NCBI GenBank assembly: GCA_905221605.1
Contig: CAJNDS010002468.1
Location: 1,229,657 to 1,293,656, forward strand
Direction: 5' to 3'
Length of the DNA: 64,000 nt
Source: Symbiodinium natans
Lineage: Eukaryota > Sar > Dinophyceae > Suessiales > Symbiodiniaceae
The position numbers and the translations under genes are program-made. The notes under the pieces are model-generated. The model did not search any database. It worked only from the letters and a program-made list of their open reading frames with translations, and was not told the origin of the DNA. This document shows positions 63,501 to 64,000 of the stretch, piece by piece (within the stretch, counting starts at the first letter, position 1; each line of letters begins with the position of its first letter).

Positions 63501-64000
63501 TGGAAAAAGCTGATGGATCAAGTGGTCTGGATAATGGAGGAGGTGCGTTCGTGGAAGGACGTTCAACGGGAGGCAATGGATAGAGGGGAAATAGCTCATG
63601 TAGGTCGTATCTTCGACATTTGTGTGGAAAAGAACTGGGAGCTTGCTGAAGACGATCCTCTTAGGAAGTATAAGGGGAGAGTTGTGTTTGAGGGATGTCA
63701 TGTCAAAGACCAGGAGGGAAAGTGGGCCATCTTTCAGGAAATCACATCATGCCCCGCGACACTTGAGGCAGGCAAGATGGCGGACGCCTATGGGATGCTG
63801 CCAGGACACGACATCGAGATGTCGGACGGTGAGTCGGCATACACGCAGGCGCTGTTGGGGGGGCCTAAAACATGGATACGGATCCCGAGGGATAGGTGGC
63901 CAGATGAATGGGAGGGCATAGACGACCCCGTGGTGCCACTGAGACTAGCTTTATACGGGCATCCGGATGCCGGGGGGCTCTGGGAAAAGCACTGCGAAAA
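56958..64000 (+). CDS. Pol ORF: methyltransferase-like, integrase, 2OG-oxygenase-like, linker, reverse transcriptase (partial)
   Basis: Open without a stop from 56958 to the window end (2,347 codons); the true 3' end is outside. Order: end of methyltransferase-like domain; acidic spacer with zinc-type CAAC...CGFC (57711-57755); integrase; post-integrase PFGALVNYLP; 2-oxoglutarate-oxygenase-like insert; KFDTPTSPGLFLGY, typical of copia after integrase; about 1,200 residues of linker; copia reverse transcriptase cut by the window edge. Translation must enter from the protease frame by a +1 shift near 56975 (GAA-G-AAC) or the assembly has an extra base. Expected to be cleaved by the element protease. 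Confidence 0.85.
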   Translation, partial: MSIWRKNVLRSDTWWWLVKLATTNLVFCWLAGPPCRTRSVMRYRRPGPIPLRSRNGPERWGYSFISWAQKQECRDDDIIILRVCMLVVIGKARHRRLRAPTMCLIEQPQDPETYWDDTPEGGYASLWATEEWDRTSAILGTKLFSFDQGPMGHSRKKPTTIATDAELIGWAVNLRGPGTGAANDSSDRSKGEMSESQNWAEWAPGLVRAIKETMRKHHRVSSVAEKGIDERNRETTIEQDDSDGRLRTTFYCAACKADSSGVCGFCERALSPEQIEAGQSARNMTDVEFQLVRGMKKNPDDDLRIAEQVVAVPGEEESTENGGELDVDIDLPGIADEEQARRGVGEPQKDDSAGGMGEVEQTEAEVGPADQVRVADRLGEGIGSSKAVSIRRARYSPEYAKSAEHLLTHLPKNMHCVACRQGKAINVPFNRGEGITDKGAEKFGERVTADTIVLRSNKDKGIRGENNAIVMFDFKTQWIHCTPVKSRGTDEFVRAINEFRGPDMVVHLYADGAGEFSKACDVIGTCRATSTPGLPRTNSIAELKVKEVIYGGRVLLRQAGLEPKWWPYAVQTFCFHRNVQQVDGVSPYGKRHGNEQDKVKLIPFGALVNYLPIAEKPRKAGKEDAALLERGDPENDALEILGADEDVSSMALPSETKETKEQRSQREEELREIDRRALDMVMTQDFDVQHAKDIILKFTSIEKGIAKNSRSMATGRGFIVLGLYAYGGKVGITNSAKEYPGIAMVCCELIAKCFPEATFTTVIVSVGTRMGPHKDKFNESQTYNFVVPVSERAGEAMIWTEEEQCENESGDAAGIKKEVLPGKWIWGRTRKVDSGLKFNPRVWHATEDALAPEDRVIAVGYTLAAGKKASVDDKWKLMRLGFRLDEHFATLADGLCQAACADNGGDGEEYVDHDAEEEQAYAMASKAKFDTPTSPGLFLGYALQPGGVPSGDYIVVELAHLYHGWTVPSIHRVKRIVLDEEMPNYFPMQAVADRKSRIMTATRADALARLELEREGQQGEETEEIFAEERRVRADVMRQIKCDDQHLQNGDFWEHDEIDHSWTLHHILPRKELCTPGEEVKGTGGPGDRELGPRRRTWIVYADGTSEVLDEDRMKGKKKITKKWTGCTTFWEKGEPEGEIEDEARERARGEKATGIRGVGLDYEQDMPRIERPYARSHKPNSISSAEWNRMSPGQRLRYIEGDKERIIRGERPPSAARGQEEIGPRPAEIGVREWREKITDHGQDFSPQEYRWDSPSGMPEGGRVWAVRNNRATSYRFYGGRDKRRLELWWRVTRSANTGEVLESIEYDSCIQAEMMRNRGRYRFVVPRDIITEFWYIPDGGEDRRIRDRGESAEPAAPASRMGDTEEVAKTINQLCSTAGIARTPSDNIIGEIMRELGEQPKVQVMGVGIEEIGDNGGENVSWISGEGCVIGEGVTDVVIAIDASSEGMSVEVDRKASGWRREEGLDSTREARDRVFGNIEKVITDANSRGIVATTIWIGGKSRLADETIVRMALAWDMWIVRSDGCMLGMNDGVDASCYIGMITPCMMNAIAADMLACDHMPRDHELMSHMVRISDTKMDVQREQEHKAIREMIKVIEDVVNICGEEEGDSVSMACEEHEGEYLGYSSGMVTLDVDSLAQLEKGTIRGDETGGSLEKLLKIAKRRMNGGNSYWVIDMEGDDEHVDDATDREDQTLVRNYAAAAAEDGAPYISREEPRWKRCIVMNNPGREAMGEVFGPRARHIQDLRVILVDGDDIGKVMMMKPNSRRTRHSTGGAAVAYPGEELEVGDMNCNGWIVVLTGERESSDTDRRHDQDREESSGFDDQSDVFDSEGWTLSDLEEEREPVDEAFFRAGHAETINLETMEKGECDIVMWEAERNALVLELKDDIHVPLIGYTWVRTGIAYPEDPGTSVRVSALGQLVAETMCDVIGYEVSPEREILVAIQNRNSFPITFGGRGGPIMRMEFAKGVCLRPRMRGCMMPENVKEVRHRRAHRESKKAIWAREARARERDRDSAGHGLRAGRNRDEDRRRIGVKHVSDRAYRCRECRRLLEGKAKVPSLILTSMTLCFACFMNKHTTPVDNLIRQGYQTEDEEYGDGIVAVPAIQVDADQEDSWEEVAENEVCDSIDETVGECEPLMATIIEDEEEDIEEVFGLVARPVTKAERAINPKARAALDKEWKKLMDQVVWIMEEVRSWKDVQREAMDRGEIAHVGRIFDICVEKNWELAEDDPLRKYKGRVVFEGCHVKDQEGKWAIFQEITSCPATLEAGKMADAYGMLPGHDIEMSDGESAYTQALLGGPKTWIRIPRDRWPDEWEGIDDPVVPLRLALYGHPDAGGLWEKHCE
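58143..58770 (+). other. Integrase domain (copia type)
   Basis: HLLTHLPKNMHCVAC is the H-x3-H...C-x2-C zinc-binding N-terminus (58170-58214). The catalytic triad is FDFKT (Asp at 58374), LYADGAGEF (Asp at 58488) and TNSIAELKV (Glu at 58581), spacing D-37-D-30-E. The second gap is shorter than the usual 35. RNVQQVDGVSPYGKRHG and IPFGALVNYLP follow, as in copia elements. All catalytic residues are present, so it could be active. Confidence 0.85.
59085..59545 (+). other. 2-oxoglutarate/Fe(II)-oxygenase-like domain nested after integrase
   Basis: HKD (His 59274, Asp 59280) fits the HxD iron motif. WHATED (His 59487) is the distal iron His, and DRVIAVGYT (Arg 59520), eleven residues later, is at the place of the 2OG-binding Arg. 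Beta-rich strands (FIVLGLYAYGGK; YNFVVPVSERAGEAMIW) surround them as in a double-stranded beta-helix. The insert separates PFGALVNYLP from KFDTPTSPGLFLGY, which are close together in ordinary copia Pol. Substrate unknown; TET/JBP-like DNA oxidation is only one possibility. Confidence 0.5.
59730..63110 (+). other. Unusually long linker between integrase and reverse transcriptase
   Basis: After the copia-like FDTPTSPGLFLGY segment come more than 1,000 residues with no domain I recognise: acidic and Arg-rich stretches, a hydrophobic alpha/beta-like patch (about 61230-61620; TDVVIAIDASSEGMSV, VATTIWIGGKSRL) and a terminal zinc-type pair CREC...CFAC (63093-63176). A possible degenerate dUTPase-like segment lies at 62608-62870. 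Ordinary copia elements have a far shorter linker. Confidence 0.6.
62608..62870 (+). other. Possible dUTPase-like segment in Pol
   Basis: VRTGIAYP (from 62658), CDVIGYEV (62742-62765) and VAIQNRNSFPITFGG...PIMRMEF (to 62863) recall, in order, the dUTPase strings TGI..P, GVID.DY and ..N....F....GDRIAQ. The catalytic Asp/Tyr of motif III are not conserved (IGYEV), so it would be inactive or a chance resemblance. Confidence 0.25.
63460..64000 (+). other. Reverse transcriptase (copia RVT_2), N-terminal part
   Basis: NPKARAALDKEWKKLMDQ, then YKGRVVFEGCHVKDQEGKWA, the first catalytic region DIEMSDGESAYTQALLG, WIRIPRDRWP and PLRLALYGHPDAGGLWEKHC, which matches the copia LxALYGxxQAxxxW signature. 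The YxDD box and RNase H lie beyond the window. Confidence 0.85.

Larger units (their letters stand above)
49300..64000 (+). mobile_element. Giant Ty1/copia-order LTR retrotransposon, 3' end outside the window
   Basis: Domain order gag, aspartic protease, integrase, reverse transcriptase is the copia (Pseudoviridae-type) order, here with extra domains. The left border is inferred from where TTTAGGG words stop (49293) and the ATAG-rich composition of the element starts (about 49375). No downstream LTR is in the window, so the LTR ends, primer-binding site and target duplication cannot be set. 49300-50110 is non-coding and presumably LTR plus leader. The element is not strongly decayed: five overlapping open frames cover 50111 to 64000 with only four frame changes. 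Same strand throughout. Confidence 0.85.

Overview
The window looks like nuclear DNA of a dinoflagellate, most likely Symbiodiniaceae. Three things point there. TTTAGGG/CCCTAAA repeats are scattered through almost all non-coding sequence up to about 49.28 kb. There are PPR proteins built from the ISACEKG-type repeat that I associate with that group. Many reconstructed introns begin with GC and end with AG. There is no bacterial-style operon structure, and I saw no tRNA or rRNA gene.

1-24.6 kb: an intronless PPR-SMR gene (1144-2967), an intronless seven-repeat RCC1-like gene (6349-7551) and a low-complexity Asn/Ser/Thr/Tyr ORF (21482-22657) sit in DNA full of degenerate telomere-type repeats, microsatellites, homopolymers and ~100-bp palindromic MITE-like repeats. 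Short exon-like islands of 40-100 bp, usually preceded by AG and followed by GC or GT, occur throughout; they look like exons of one or more intron-rich genes that I could not identify.

24.7-44.5 kb: a second PPR-SMR gene (24701-26759) can be joined across two short introns, one made of a repeat found elsewhere in the window (an introner-like element). From 27416 to 44481 I could piece together, exon by exon, one metallo-beta-lactamase-fold hydrolase gene of at least 16 tiny exons spread over 17 kb. Its introns hold telomere-type repeats, MITE-like palindromes and, in one intron, a complete three-exon PPR gene (41096-42415).

44.5-49.3 kb: a G-rich to C-rich inverted block including a 119-nt uninterrupted poly(G), more palindromic repeats and a few exon-like islands.

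49.3-64 kb (running off the end): a very large Ty1/copia-order LTR retrotransposon. It reads Gag (about 1,035 residues of mostly unknown/coiled-coil sequence, then a PHD/RING-like zinc motif, a capsid-like region and two CCCH fingers), aspartic protease, a C5-cytosine-methyltransferase-like domain, integrase, a 2-oxoglutarate/Fe(II)-oxygenase-like domain, a ~1,200-residue linker and reverse transcriptase. The coding region is laid out in five overlapping frames. The last frame is open for 2,347 codons up to the window edge. The combination of a possible DNA-methylation writer and a possible oxidising enzyme in one retroelement polyprotein is the most interesting thing seen here.
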